From Azadirachta indica (taxonomy: Eukaryota; Streptophyta; Magnoliopsida; Sapindales; Meliaceae): a stretch of 64,000 nt of DNA. Positions within the stretch are counted from its first letter, which is position 1. Every line of letters starts with the position of its first letter. The stretch lies in assembly GCA_022749755.1 (NCBI GenBank), contig CM040443.1:1031191-1095190 (forward strand), read 5' to 3'. Made by a program: the position numbers and the translations under genes. The notes under the pieces were generated by a model. It searched no databases, was not told the DNA's origin, and saw nothing but the letters and a program-made list of their open reading frames with translations. Shown in pieces: positions 24,880-37,302 of the stretch.

Positions 24880-25480
24880 GCTTGAAAAACACAGTTTAGA
24901 AAATATTGAGAGTCTGGGAGGACTTCAGTATTTAGATAATCATATTGACACTGGGAAATCAGGTAATCAAGAAGTGAGTAAATCTTTAGGAGTTAATAAC
25001 AAGTGAGGCTAAAAGAACGTGCAACTAATAGAGTAAGATAAGGGACATCAATTGGGTTAACTATATATATAGACATACTTCGACACTCGGGAGATAGAAT
25101 GAGGTAATTTAGAACCTATGATTATTGTACTGAAAATAAAAGTATGACAAATTCCCAAATAGGAGGAACATAGTAATAATTAGGTGAAATTGAGATCTTA
25201 GGACCATTTCGTATCAAATTCTACATACTCACACTATTAGCTTCAATTTTCGATTTCTATTTTTATTAATTAGATTAGCTGTTTACATTTTTATAATTTT
25301 ATATATTCTCATCTATTTAAATATTGACTGCTTAGATAAAATCAATTTACTATAATTGTAATACTTTTTTTAAAATTTAAAAAACTTAATTCCTGTGAGT
25401 TCAACAACCTAATTTCTTTCACTCTACTACTTGTATAACCTTGTATACTTGCGAGTTGCGAGGTTTGTTAATAATGGTAT
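24880..25480 (+). mobile_element. Ty3/gypsy LTR fragment (third copy of the 48-kb family)
   Basis: Aligns in order with 48950-49500 and 59750-60250: AATATTGAGAGTCTGGGAGG, then GTTAATAACAAG, CGACACTCGGGAGA, AGGTGAAATTGAGATCTTAGGACC and, at the end, ACTTGTATAACCTTGTATACTTGCGAG. Unlike the other two copies it is not followed by a tRNA primer-binding site. It adjoins the end of the LTR at 22857-24766, so it may be a separate, truncated insertion. Confidence 0.65.
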
Positions 25481-28400
25481 GGTGAAGCTTCAATGTTTGG
25501 TGCATTTCTTTTATTTTCTTTGCTGTTGGAACCAAATACTTCTCTTGATGGAATTCTTGAACAGGTCCTTTAATTTTACTTTTACTTGCATGTATTGTTG
25601 TTGTAATAACATTATATTCTTCTATTTTAGGCGTCCACCACTCGTAGATTGAGCATCTATATGTGTTCTTTAGATAGCAGTAATATACAGATGTGTGGAT
25701 AATTTAAGGATTCTCAAATTTTCATAGATCCCCCCATGCCATAAAGTCACATGTTTTTTTATGGAACTTCAACATTGCTCCATTTATTTTATGTTGTCCA
25801 ATGTTTGTATTTGAAGTCGGTGTCCATTGTGGCAGTGGAATTTGCATACAAAAATGGGAGGTTCATTTGGTGCTTATAAATTTTGAGTTTGCCAATTCTA
25901 ATATCAATTTTTAAACATCAAATTCTCTCTTCTCTTTTCCTTGGTTGGGGAGTACTTTACTTCGATTAGAATATAATGTATAATATGTATGTATAGTAGA
26001 TAATAGATATACATAATAATAGTTCATATATATATTCTATTTCATTTTCTATCATGGACAATCTTATAATTATTTTAACTTTTCATATGGATTGTTAGTT
26101 ATATACATAAGGTGATTTATATCTTTGCGCATACAGAGGTAACTGCAGTAAGGAAAGCAATGTAATTTCGTTGCTTTTCATTAATTTTAATAAAGAATTG
26201 CTTGAAACTGGAGTCACACTAATAACTTGTAGAATTTCATAATATATTTGAAAATTGTCAATATACGTGATATAAAGTTACAAATAACCCTATAACCAAA
26301 TACACTATCATTGATTGAAATATCGTTGCAAGTCACTCAAGAACAATTGACAACTGTGAGTTTTTCACAAAGAAAGTTATCTTTTATGTTTTAACTTTAA
26401 CTATCTGTTGTATAAAACATATTTTATATTTTTTTAAACTAAATTAATTTGGGAAATCTTTATCTCGGAGTTGGAGACATACCCACCATGTATTAGAAGG
26501 ATGGTACGACGAGGGATTTGATTACAATGAATATATATATTAACGAATTATTACATAATTTTTTACAATTATATATTACATATTTTTATTGTGATATTTA
26601 TATTTTAAATTTTTATTTATAAAAAGAAAATAATTGTAACAATAAATTTACTGCATTGTAGCGCAGTCGTTGCAACAAATTTACTTTATTTATATTTGCG
26701 TACTTTGAAATTAACCGAATGAAAGGACAAAAATATTTGCAATAACTAATTATTTTAATTTTGATCATCATATTAATACATAATTTATTTTACATGATAT
26801 CCTAGTCAATATTACTGAATTATATATTTTGTTTAGATCATTAAAAATAATATTTAATCATATAATTAATAAATAGGGTATGTTTCAAATTTTAATTATA
26901 ATAGTTAACGTAGCATTAATCAATTAGATAGTGAAATGATATGATACATAATTTTTAAAATTATCACAATTAATTTATTATTATTTTAATATTTTATAGT
27001 TGATAGTCAAGATCATGCAATTAATATTTGGGCTGATATTACTAATTGTGCTAACTTGAGTATGGAAGTTATGGACGAACTTAATGCTCACAACTTCCTT
27101 TTAAACTTAACTTCTATTGAAGCTTAATCTACAAAAGGATAAGATTTCTATCTTCGTGTAAACAAGATTTTGAAAATAACGGAATGAAGCACTATCAACC
27201 CTCTTGCAAGAGGGTCGTATTGCTCTTTTTTTTAAGTAGATTTATTTTGAGTATTTTTTTTTATTTACACCTTTTTTCTAAGAATTTTATGAAAAGTATT
27301 TTGTATACTCGTATCAGATTAACAGGGATATTAAAAATTATTAAATTAATTTATTATAAAATTTTATAAATTGTTTAAAAATTTGTATAAAATTAAAAAT
27401 GAAGATAAAAGACTAATAGCTGTTGACGATGTAGATCCATACATGAAAAATGATATGATGCAGTCAAAAGTCAGTGACTGAAAATTTCAATTCCCAATTA
27501 TCGGATGATGAGCGTGTTTGTTTGCAGGTGCGCAACCTCCAACGCAATCAAAATAATTTAGGAAAATTTTAAAATATAGTCCTAATTAAATTCTAATTAA
27601 TTTAAATGGCCTTTTGGATAAAAAATATATCAATTTAGGTTAATATATATTTTTCAGATAAAATTGTCCTCACTAAACCAGTTCATTATTTTAACATAAA
27701 TTTATTTTTTTTTTCTATTTTCTTTTACTCACCATTTTTTACCAAATTAAAATCCTAACTTTGCTCTCTCCCAAAACTCATCTTTCTCCCAAAATGCCCT
27801 CACTCCGGTAATGGCAACACACATGGTTGCAAGGAGTTGACGGCGAGCAAGGAGGTTGGCGGTGGTGTACAAAAGAGATTTCCGATCAATAAGTTTTCCA
27901 TGGTTTTCTTTACATTGTTTGGCACAAAATGACAGAGTATTTGGTTTGTAATGTTTGTAACATAAATAAAGATGTTTAGAATGTATTTTGTGATGAAATT
28001 ATTGAGTTTATTTTAAAAAAAAAATGCATGAATTTGAAGTGAAATGAATATGTTTTGTGAATGATTTTTATTAGGTATTAACAATGTGAAATTAATTGCT
28101 TTAAATAGTTATCCATTTTATTTCCCTTTTATTAATTATATTTATTTATATCCTCCATTGTAAGAATGTTAATATTGTATAATCATAAGAAATTAATAAA
28201 TTATTATTAATAATTTTATTGTTATTAATATTGTGAGAATATTTTTTATATATTTCTTTCTTATATTTAATTGAGTTATTAATGGTTAATTAAATAATTG
28301 TTAATATTATATAATCATAAGCAATTACATTATTCATAATTTGATTAACAATAATAAAATAATAATTTTCCTAATCATGTTGCTATTCATGATTTTACAA

Positions 28401-28954
28401 AACACCATTTTTTTAGTGTATTAATAGTATTATTAATGAATACTTTCTAATTAGTGTGTTAATTAAAAAATGTTGGAATTTACGGTTATTGTCTTGTTAT
28501 TTTCTTATAAAAATATTTAATAATTTATTAACACATATGAAAATTACAACTTTAAAATTAATTGTAAAAATTAAATAAATTTAAATTTAAATAATTATGT
28601 TTAGTGCATGAACATGTTATATTTTAGCATGAAAACTCTAATTAATTTATAAATTTAATTTTTTCAGGTTAAAGAAAATGGACAGGCGAGTGAGGAAAAT
28701 AAAAATCAATTCTGCCAATCATTTCCATGATATTCCCACATCAACGTCAAAGATTACAAATGGTTGACATGATTCATGAAAAGCTGGCAGACAGATTGAT
28801 ATACATTACCGTAATGATCGTATATATTGTGATCATAATATATGATGTTTTGTATATATTATTATTTCCATGAAAATTATAGTTACATATGTTAGGGTGA
28901 ATACAAAATAATGATACGTGTTGTGATTAAGTACAAAAACCACATGCGTCAAGG
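25481..28954. other. Intergenic DNA, no gene seen
   Basis: AT-rich and closed in all frames except for short chance stretches. The piece at 26999-27126 reads in one frame as a plausible protein fragment ending in TSIEA-stop, but it is too short to identify. A TCTCTCCCAAAACTCATC region with GGTGGCGG-type words at 27760-27880 may be transposon debris. Confidence 0.4.
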
Positions 28955-29257
28955 TTAATAACAAGATAGAATGACAGTGAAGTACTCGTTTTTCAAAATA
29001 AATATCAAGTCAATACTCAAATTGAAAATATTTATCGATTACATTCTTACTGTTAAAATTTTCCTTTCCTATAATAGTAAAAAGGATATATTAGTTATTA
29101 TAATTTAAAATTAAAATTAAAATTTAAAAAGCATAATTATTTTTTATATCTCAGAGTAAAATAGTGATTGTGATTTAAAAATAAATATAAAAATGGAATT
29201 ATATTTAATGTAAATAATTATATAATAAAAAGAAAACTCAATCCTTCTTTTCTCCTT

Positions 29258-29470
29258 GCAATCACCACCTCCTACTTCTTCTACTTGTTCTTCCTCTTCT
29301 TCTTCGTCTTCTTCTTCTTCTTCTTTCTTTTCTTCTTTTTCTTATTTCCATATTCTTCTTTTTTTTCTTCTTCAATCCCTTCTTCTTTTTTCCATCTTCT
29401 TCTTTCTTCTTTCTTTCTCTTTTAGTCTTCTTGTTCTTCAATTTTTTTCTCTCTTTTAGTCTTCTTCTTT
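29258..29470. repeat. TCT-rich polypyrimidine tract
   Basis: About 200 bases of almost pure C/T on the plus strand, mostly TTC/TCT triplets, inside the MULE. It produces an apparent Ser/Phe/Leu frame that is compositional only. Confidence 0.9.
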
Positions 29471-29632
29471 TTGTACTAAATTGCTAAACATGTAATGATT
29501 GATTTGAGATTAAATTAGGGTGTTGTTAGAATCGTAGGGATTATGGAATGGAATTGGTGTCAGATTTAAAGTGGGTTTTTGATAATTGAAGTAGGGTTGA
29601 GGGTTGAAATTACTTTGATTAATAGTTTGGTT

Positions 29633-29975
29633 GATGGATTAAAATTAATTGATAATTTGACTGATAGATTAAAAATTCATTGATAATTTGGTTTACTGAT
29701 TGATTATATTAGAATATTAATTAGGGATTTTGGGTAATTAGGGATTTCAGATGGATTAAAAATTAATTGATAAGTCAATTTATTGATTGATTACATTAGG
29801 ATATTACCTAGGAATTTTGTGTAATTACGCATTTTGAGTTTCTTTGATTAGGGGTTTTGGATGATTAGAAATTTTGGATGGATTAAAAATTAATTGATAA
29901 TTCAATTTAGTGATTGATTATATTAGAATATTAATTAGGAATTTTGGATTTCTGTAATTAAGGATTTTGGATTTC
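29633..29975. repeat. ~120-bp tandem repeat, three units
   Basis: Units begin with GATGGATTAAAAATTAATTG at about 29633, 29750 and 29878 (spacing 117 and 128 bp) and contain GATTGATTATATTAGAATATT and TTAGGGATTTTGG. They lie within the MULE interior, next to the pyrimidine tract. Confidence 0.75.
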
Positions 29976-30232
29976 TTTTATATATATATACATATCTATA
30001 TTATAATTTATTTTTTTAAAAAATAAACTATAGGGATGTTTATGTAAATTTATTCTTCAATATAAGTTAGAAGGGTAATTATGTCATTACAAGTGTCAAA
30101 GACAGTCAAATCATAATAGAGACAAAAAATTCTAATGAAAAGGATATCACTGACAAATGTTTTTTGTTTAGGTGCCTACTTAACAATTATTTTTAAAAAT
30201 GGGTACCTTACTGTCATTCTCCTTAATAACAA

Positions 30233-30704
30233 TAATGACACGCATTAGAGTTAAGTAAAAAAAAAATGTGAACACTAGTATTATATGCACTTAAGAACAA
30301 CAACATTTGGGAAACAATAGGATACCCCAAACTTTATAATATAACCGAATAAACCATTGTTGGAAACCCATTGTATGCTCTGTTTTGGTGGTGTAATGAA
30401 AATCAGTGTGGGTTATGTGTTTTGGTGCATTATTGTGTGAAATGTGCTTGTTTATAAGTCAATTGTATCATTACTGAGCATGCGTTGACTTATAATTTAA
30501 TTTGTTACTGAATATTGGTTATGGGAATGATGCTGATATATTGTTTGAGTGTTTTCAATTAGATCAAGACAAAAAATTGCAGTCTCTTATATCATGATGC
30601 ATATGATGGAGATCGCATTAGTTATTATTATTTTCAAGTGATGCAGTATCTTGATGGTCTTATAGCTTTTATTATGATGTGATAGTGTCTGATACTATTT
30701 GCAA
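30233..30704. other. Spacer between two MULEs, no gene
   Basis: Moderately AT-rich, no coding signal. It keeps a short duplicated feel around TTGGTG...GTGTGGGTTATGTG but nothing classifiable. Confidence 0.5.
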
Positions 30705-30714
30705 TACCCAATAA

Positions 30715-31710
30715 GGGGTTTTAACATATATCTCTCATGAGATATAATTTTTTAACACTTAGAGAGAAGGTTTGGCTTAATACACACATACCTCTCTTAC
30801 AGACTTCCACTTCCATTCATAATTATAGAAAAGATATATTTACCCTTCATTTGCTATTTTCAAAATAAAGACAAAATTTTAAGCTTGAGATATTTTTTTA
30901 ATTAAAATAATATATTATTAAAAGATAAAGAAAAGGAAATATAAAAGGAATTATAGGTTTAGCAAAAATTAAAATTTAGAAATAGAGGGTTTTAACACAT
31001 GCTTATAAAAATTTTTACTCCATTTATTTTTACTCCACCTATAAAAATTTTATTTGTAAAAATTTTATTTTGAAAAACTTAATTATAAAATTATATCAAG
31101 TAAATTCTTATTCCTTTTAATCGTAAAACAAAATATTTAAGTTTCGGATTACTAAAAACGGAGGACCATCTCCATTACTTATCCAATTTTTCATTTATCA
31201 TTTAATTGTCCATTTTTTTTTCGAGCTTATAAAATTATCTAAGTGTAGATAATTCTTACTAAAATGAGATAATACATTTATACACTATTTAAAACTAATG
31301 CTCTTTATGTTTATTCAGAGGGATAAAAAGACCTTATTTATAATGTGATTCCACTCTTTATTGGAATTTCATCATTTATTTTCACATTGTTTTGTACTTT
31401 ATATAAAATAATCAGTTTTAATTGCCATTTACATATACTTGCTTTCTAAACTTTAATTTTTACTAAATTTATAGTTTCTTTTGTATTCTCTTTTCTTCAT
31501 TTTTCAAATATATATTATTTTAATTAAAAGAATATCTTAAACTTAAAATTTTATCTTTATTTCGAAAATGACAAATGAAGGGCAAATATATCTTTTCTAT
31601 AATTATGGATGGAAGTGAAAGTCTATAGGGGAGGTATGTGTGCATTAAGCCAAACCTTCTCTTTAAGTGTTAAAAACCTAAACCTCAAGGAAGGTACGTG
31701 TTAAAAACCC
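30715..31710. mobile_element. Non-autonomous MULE, ~1 kb, perfect 10-bp target duplication
   Basis: Both flanks carry TACCCAATAA (30705-30714 and 31711-31720). The arms, roughly 30715-31000 and 31432-31710, are inverted copies of about 280 bp. The left begins GGGGTTTTAACA and the right end is the complement of GGGTTTTTAACACG. Internal landmarks AGAGAAGGTTTGGCTTAAT and TATAGAAAAGATATATTT appear in both arms in inverse order. No transposase. This is the clearest element boundary in the window. Confidence 0.9.
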
Positions 31711-31720
31711 TACCCAATAA

Positions 31721-32259
31721 ATATGGTACGGTATATTCGCACTATTGATAAGGGTAAAAAATGATGATCAATCTATAGCTTGTTCATTTTTAAGTGATGA
31801 GACCGCTGATTCCTTAATTTATTTCATTACTTGAGGAATTTAAGATGCTTATACCCCATGGTTCTCTTGAAATGATTATTACTGGTCAAGATCTTGTTAT
31901 GAGAAAAGCCATTTATATATGACAAGGTGATTCCAAAAATATTTTGACAATTTGAAGATTATGTCAATATTGATAAAATTTGTAATCCTTATCGTTTTGT
32001 CTAATACCTTATTAGCTAACAACTTCAGAAGAAGATTTGGAGCTAGCTATATATTTTCCTCAAATAGTTAAACATTTATTATAGTTATGCCTCAAAAGCA
32101 TAGGATTATTTGATTTTTTACCTATCTATTTCTACAACTTATTGTTTTTTTTTACTTGTCCAAATTCTAAACATTTTTAATTTGTTGAATATTTGTTTAT
32201 TATTTTTATGCAGAATAATCTATGTTAATTTTAATTTTTGAGATATAAAATAATTAACT
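31721..32259. other. Unclassified spacer, no gene
   Basis: Short open pieces near 31740-32110 vaguely resemble degraded retroelement gag sequence but no motif is certain. The last part passes into the 209-bp tandem repeat. Confidence 0.4.
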
Positions 32260-32622
32260 ATGCAATTTGAGTTTATTTTTTAAAACATAATTAATTTATC
32301 CTGCAGTCTCCTCTGCTCAGTTTATTGTTATTGAAAGGAAATTAATATGATCAATTATTGTCATCTTATTTTCTTTTCTACATATATATATATGACTTAA
32401 AATTTAACTTGCTGCTGCCTAGCTTGGAATTTGTGGATGTGATTTATAAATTTGCAACTGTTGCTTTGTTCTTGTTTTGTGTTTATTTTTAAAAGATAAT
32501 TAACTTATCATGCATTCTCTTCTGTTCAGTTGGCTTGTTATTAAAAGGAAATCAATATGATCAATTATTGTTGTCTTATTTTATTTTCTAGTTATATGTG
32601 TGTGTGTGTGTATGTGTGTATA

Positions 32623-33282
32623 TGAGGAATAGATGTTTCAAATTCTAGAGAACCAAAATATTTAAGTACCTGAGTATCCAAGGATCCAAGGACCTATGGA
32701 GTCAATGTGGAATAGTCATTTTGACTTGAAATGGACATGATTAAAATACTATTACTCGAATATTCGAGAACCTGAAGACCTAAAGAGTCAAGGTGGAGTA
32801 GTCATTCTGATTTAAAGAGGACCTAATATAGTATCTTAGTACTCAAGTACTCGAGGACCTAAGGATCTAAGTGGTCAAGATGGAGTAGTTATCCTGAATT
32901 GAAAAGAATTTAAAACCTACTTGAATTAGGATACCAAACTTACTTGAATTGAAATTTTGAGGGTATTATAAAAACCCTGTATTATAGAGTTTTGATGCAC
33001 TTGGGAAGAGAGGGAGAAATTAAAGAGAGGTAATTTGAGAGAAATGAGTTATTTTGTATAGATTCCATCTTCTACTTCTAATAATAAACCTCATATGTAT
33101 TTACTTTATGCATGTAGGCAATTTACTGAACCACGTAATTCTTATTTATCTCTGATCTTATTTATTATTTTTGTGTTTTATGTTCATTATCTGGTCAGGC
33201 CTAGTATTTTTTATTATATCACAATCTTGATTCAATCATATTAGTACTAGAACATTGTTTCTGAGGCTAGTTTTCCGCAACA
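32623..33282 (+). repeat. 5' LTR of the copia element
   Basis: Runs from TGAGGAATAGATG to GCAACA (660 bp). The first 300 bp hold three direct units of about 86 bp, each with a GTCAAGGTGGAGTAGTCATTC-like core (near 32699, 32785 and 32871). Such repeated boxes in U3 act as enhancers in Tnt1. Here their function is unknown. Confidence 0.85.
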
Positions 33283-33284
33283 AC

Positions 33285-33300
33285 TAGTATTAGAGCCAAG
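33285..33300 (+). promoter_or_regulatory. Primer-binding site, initiator Met tRNA type
   Basis: TAGTATTAGAGCCAAG lies two bases after the 5' LTR and closely matches the TGGTATCAGAGC site used by plant copia elements primed by initiator methionine tRNA. Confidence 0.75.
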
Positions 33301-33325
33301 TTCCCAAGTAATCTAAATTTGATCC

Positions 33326-34120
33326 AGAGATATTTAATAGAGAGAATTACTTCAACTTGTGGCATCTGAAGTGAGAGCAATCTTGGTTCATCAAGGGCTA
33401 GAGGATGCTCTTGAAGGAGAAGGAAAAATGCCTGATACATTGACAGAATGTGAAAAGAGGGAGATTCTAAGGAAAGTTCATTCTTAAATTATATTAAGCC
33501 TGAGTAATTAGGTTCTAAAGGAAGTTTCAAAGGAGAAGGTTGTAGCTAGGCTTTAGAGCAGCTTAGAAGCATTTTACATGACCAAATCTTGACCCCATGG
33601 TATATACTTGAAGAAAAGATTGTATACCCTTACTATTCAATAAGGGCCTCAATCAAATAACACATTGAACTATTCAATAAGGTAGTTCTTGGCTTGAAAC
33701 AATAGATGTGAAGATTAAAGATGAGGACTAGGCAGTGATTTTGCTAAGTTCTTTGTGAAAATCATATGACCACTTGTTGAGACTTTAACATATAGTCAGA
33801 CCTCACTATTTATGAAAAATGTTTAGGCAGCCCTAAACTCTAAAGAACTGACCAGAAAGCAAAAAGAAAAGAACTCAAGTTAAGGTGAAAGTTTGACAAC
33901 AAAGAGGAGACCAAAAAACAAGAGAATAGAGGCAAGAAACATGTCAAATCCAAGTCAAAACCAAGATCTTGAAGTGCTTTTATTGCCATAAAGAAGCACA
34001 TTTTAAGAAGGATTGTCCAGAGAGAAAGAACAAGAAGATGGCAAATGGTGATATAGCTGTTTTAACAGAAGATTGGCTTGAATCTACATATCTACTCGTC
34101 ACATTTGTTGCTAAGAGATA
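33326..34120 (+). pseudogene. Copia gag remnant with zinc knuckle
   Basis: Reads, with interruptions, as the nucleocapsid/capsid polyprotein of a Tnt1-like element: ILVHQGLEDALEGEGKMPDT near 33386-33440, then EVSKEKV and YMTKS. A CX2CX4HX4C zinc knuckle (CFYCHKEAHFKKDC) is intact at 33975-34016 and is preceded by basic residues. In-frame stops occur between these parts, for example near 33487 and 33510, and a frameshift is needed around 33600. Confidence 0.8.
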
Positions 34121-35345
34121 AGGTGAATGGGAGTTAGAATCCGGTTGTTCTTTTCATATGTGCCATAATTTAAATATATTTAGTTTTACCAAACATCTAA
34201 TAGAGGTAAAGTATTCATAGGTAATAATGAAGCATATAAAATTATTGGGATTGGTAGTGCCAAGATCAAAATGTTCGATGGAGTGGTAAGAGAATTGCAT
34301 TAGGTTAGGTGTGTACCAGATCTGAAAAGAAATCTAATCTTCTTGGAAATGTTAGATTAGTCAGGGTATATATTTAAGGCCAAAAATGGGACTCTGAAAG
34401 TAGTTAATGATTCTATGGTAGTCAAGAAAAGGGTGAGAAAAAATGGTTTATGTGTGTTGGATGAATCTATTGTCATTCGTTCTGTAAATGCAGTAATAGT
34501 GTTTGACAACAGTAAGACTAGGTTGTGGCATATGAGGTTATAAATGAAAAAGGTTTGAAGGAATTAAGTAAACATACAATGTTTGGTGATGATAAGATTG
34601 AATCATTATGCTTTTGTGAAGAATATGTCTTAGGGAAGTCCATAAGAGTGAAATTTGGAACTATTAAGCATAAAACAAAAGGGATCTTAGAATACATTCA
34701 CTCAAATTTGTGGGGACCTTCACAAGTTAATTGTTTAAATGGTTCAAAATACTTTTTATCCTTGATAGATGATTACTCTAGAAGGGTTTCGGTATATGTA
34801 TTAAAATTTAAGGATCAGGTGCTTGAAAATTTCAAGGAGTGGAAGTCACAAGTGGAGAATGAGACAGATAAAAAGGTGAAATAGCTAAGGACTCATAATG
34901 CTCTAGAGTATTGCAATCAAGAGTTTAAGGACTTTTGTAAAGAAAATGGCATTTCAATACGTAAAATTGTAAGAATGACCTCACAATATAATGGTCTTGC
35001 TGAAAGGATGAATAAGACACTAATGGAGAAGGTAAAATGCTTACTAGTGCATTTAAGGCTTCCAAAGTCTTTATGGGTAGAAGCTTTGATGACAGTAGCA
35101 TATCTTATAAATAAGAGTCCATTGACAACAATTAGGCTTAAAACATCTATTAAGATATAGTTTAGAAACAAAACATCATACAATCACTTTAGAATCTTTG
35201 GCTACCTTGCCTATGCATATATAAATCAAGGAAAGCTTGATGCTGGAGTGATAAAAGGTGCATTAGTTGGTTATCTAGAAGGTGTAAAGGGTATAAACTT
35301 TGGAGTCCTTCACTTAAGCCACCAAAATGAATTATGAGCAAAGAT
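34121..35345 (+). pseudogene. Copia protease-integrase remnant
   Basis: The protease active site, normally DSG, reads ESG at 34137-34145 followed by CSFHMC. The integrase core keeps SLIDDYSRRVSVY (34761-34800), but the next catalytic block, normally RTDNG, reads RTHNA after a stop at 34882-34884. The final YNGLAERMNKTLMEK part with its Glu is preserved near 34988-35032. Another stop follows at 35158. Two catalytic Asp residues are therefore lost in addition to the stops. Confidence 0.85.
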
Positions 35346-35579
35346 GTAAAATTTCATGAAAAAGCTCTACTTGATTCAATAAGAAAGACAAGAATCAAAT
35401 GATGACCAGATACTAAAACTAGAATCTAAAAGGTTTTAGATTGAGGTAGAGTAAACATTAGGATCTTAGGTTTAAAGTACCTCGGGTTAAAACATAACTT
35501 AGATTGATAAGGATGAAACTCGACAAGAAGACCAAGTTAAACAAATATTTTGGGACGATCTTAATGACTATTAGTTAGA

Positions 35580-37240
35580 AAGGGATAGAATCAGGAGGAC
35601 AATCAGACCTTTAAGTAAGTTTGGTTATGCTAATTTAATAGTATATGCACTAATAGTTGCATCTGAAGTCATAAATAAAAAAACCAATAAGTTATAAGGA
35701 AGCTATGAATTCCAACTATAAAGAGAGATGGGTTAAATCTATGCAAGATGAAATAGAAGTCTTTGATGAAAAATCAGACTAGGCAACTTATAGACTGACC
35801 AAAGAACAAAAAAGTTATTGGGTGTAAATGGATCTATAAAATCAAATGAGGCATTTTAGGTGATAAACCAAAGAGGTATAAGGCCAGCTTTATTGCAAAA
35901 GGTTTTACTTAGAAAAAAAGAGGATAATCTTTGCAGAAGTGTTTTTTCTAGTGGTAAAACATAGCTCTATCAGAGTACTTTTAGCACTTATAGCTTTGTA
36001 AGATTTGAAGCATGAGCAAATACATGTCAAGATAACTTTCTTACATAGTGATTTGTTTAAGAATGTTGTAATGACTTTGACTGAGGGTTTTGTGGTTCTT
36101 AGAAAAGAAAATCAATTATGTTTATTGAAAAATCACTTTGTGGCTTTAAGCAATCACCAAGGCAATAATACTTGAGGTTTGATGAATTTATGATCAAGCA
36201 AAACTTCAATAGAAGTAGAATGTTAGTTGTGTGTACTTTAAAACTCTCAGGAATGCCATAACTATTCATCTACTCTTATATGTAGATGACATGCTGATAG
36301 CTTGTCGAAGCAAGGCTTAGATTGATATGTTGAAGAAGCAATTGAATGAAGCTTTTGAAATGAAGGACTTGGGACAAGGAAGAAAGATCTTAGGCATTGA
36401 GTTGAAAAGGAATAGAAATAGGAGATCCATATTTCTGTCACAAGAAAATTATATTAAAAGCGATTTGGAGAAGTTGAGGATGCAAAATTTCAAACCACTC
36501 ATGATACCTCTAATAGCTCACTTCAAGCTCTCAAGTTTGTAAGATCTAAAGATAGAAGATGAGAAGAAAAAGATGAAATCAGTGCCCTATGCAAATGCAA
36601 TTGGAAGCCTAATTATGCAATGATATGTACAAGACCAAACATTGTACATGTTATCAGTATAGTCAGTAGGTTCATGGCTAATCTTGGAATTAGCCATTGT
36701 TAGGCTATTAAATGGATTCTGAGGTATCTTAAAGGTACTTCTGAAGTTAGAATAGTGTACAAAACATCTAAAAATGATCAAATAAAGCTATACGGATATG
36801 TTGATGTTGACTTTCCAAGGGACCTGGATAAGTGAAGGTCTATAATAGGTTATATATTTTTGTTGTGCATTTACACAATTATCTGAAAGCAACAATTTAG
36901 CATATTGTATTGTCAACAACAAAAGCAAAGTATGTTGCAGCAATAAAAGCAATAAAGAAAGTATTGTGGCTCAAAGGCTTAGTAGAAGAATTAGGTCTAT
37001 CTTAAAAGTGTGTAGTAGAGCATTGTGATAAAGTGCGATTCACTTAAGTAGAAATCCAATGCATTATGAAAAGACCAAACATCTAGATGCTAAATTCATT
37101 TCATCAAAGATCAGATTGCCATAGGATTTGTAGACTTGGTAAAAATACATATAGATGATAATCTTGCTGATATGCTAACAAAGTCATTAATAGGCATTAA
37201 GTTCAATCTATATATGGACTATGCAGGCATTCACAACTTA
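35580..37240 (+). pseudogene. Copia reverse transcriptase and RNase H remnant
   Basis: The catalytic YVDD is intact at 36279-36290. It is followed in another frame by EAFEMKDLGQGRKILGIEL (36351 onward) and SQENYIKSDLEKLRM. RNase H pieces follow around 36790-36990, and the typical pol ending ADMLTKSL is at about 37165. Upstream the RT fingers are broken by several frameshifts. The region cannot encode a working enzyme. Confidence 0.85.
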
Positions 37241-37286
37241 TAAGAAAGCTAGTGTAAGTAAGAACATGTAGATAGAAAGGAATTAT

Positions 37287-37302
37287 AAGCAAGGCGGAGA
37301 AT
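37287..37302 (+). promoter_or_regulatory. Polypurine tract of the copia element
   Basis: AAGCAAGGCGGAGAAT ends directly at the TG of the 3' LTR. GGCGGAGAAT is close to the usual copia tract GGTGGAGAAT. Confidence 0.75.

Larger units (their letters stand above)
28965..30222. mobile_element. Non-autonomous MULE with perfect 10-bp target duplication
   Basis: Flanked on both sides by TTAATAACAA (28955-28964 and 30223-30232). The termini are inverted: GATAGAATGACAGTGAAGTAC on the left and the complement of GGTACCTTACTGTCATTCTCC on the right. The similarity weakens inward but seems to continue for about 100 bp. No transposase frame. The interior holds a long pyrimidine tract and a three-unit tandem repeat. 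The duplication length and termini fit the Mutator superfamily. Confidence 0.8.

Noticed and set aside
29256..29459. Ser/Phe/Leu-rich open frame of 67 codons
   Set aside because: Entirely a translation of a TCT/TTC polypyrimidine tract within a MULE.
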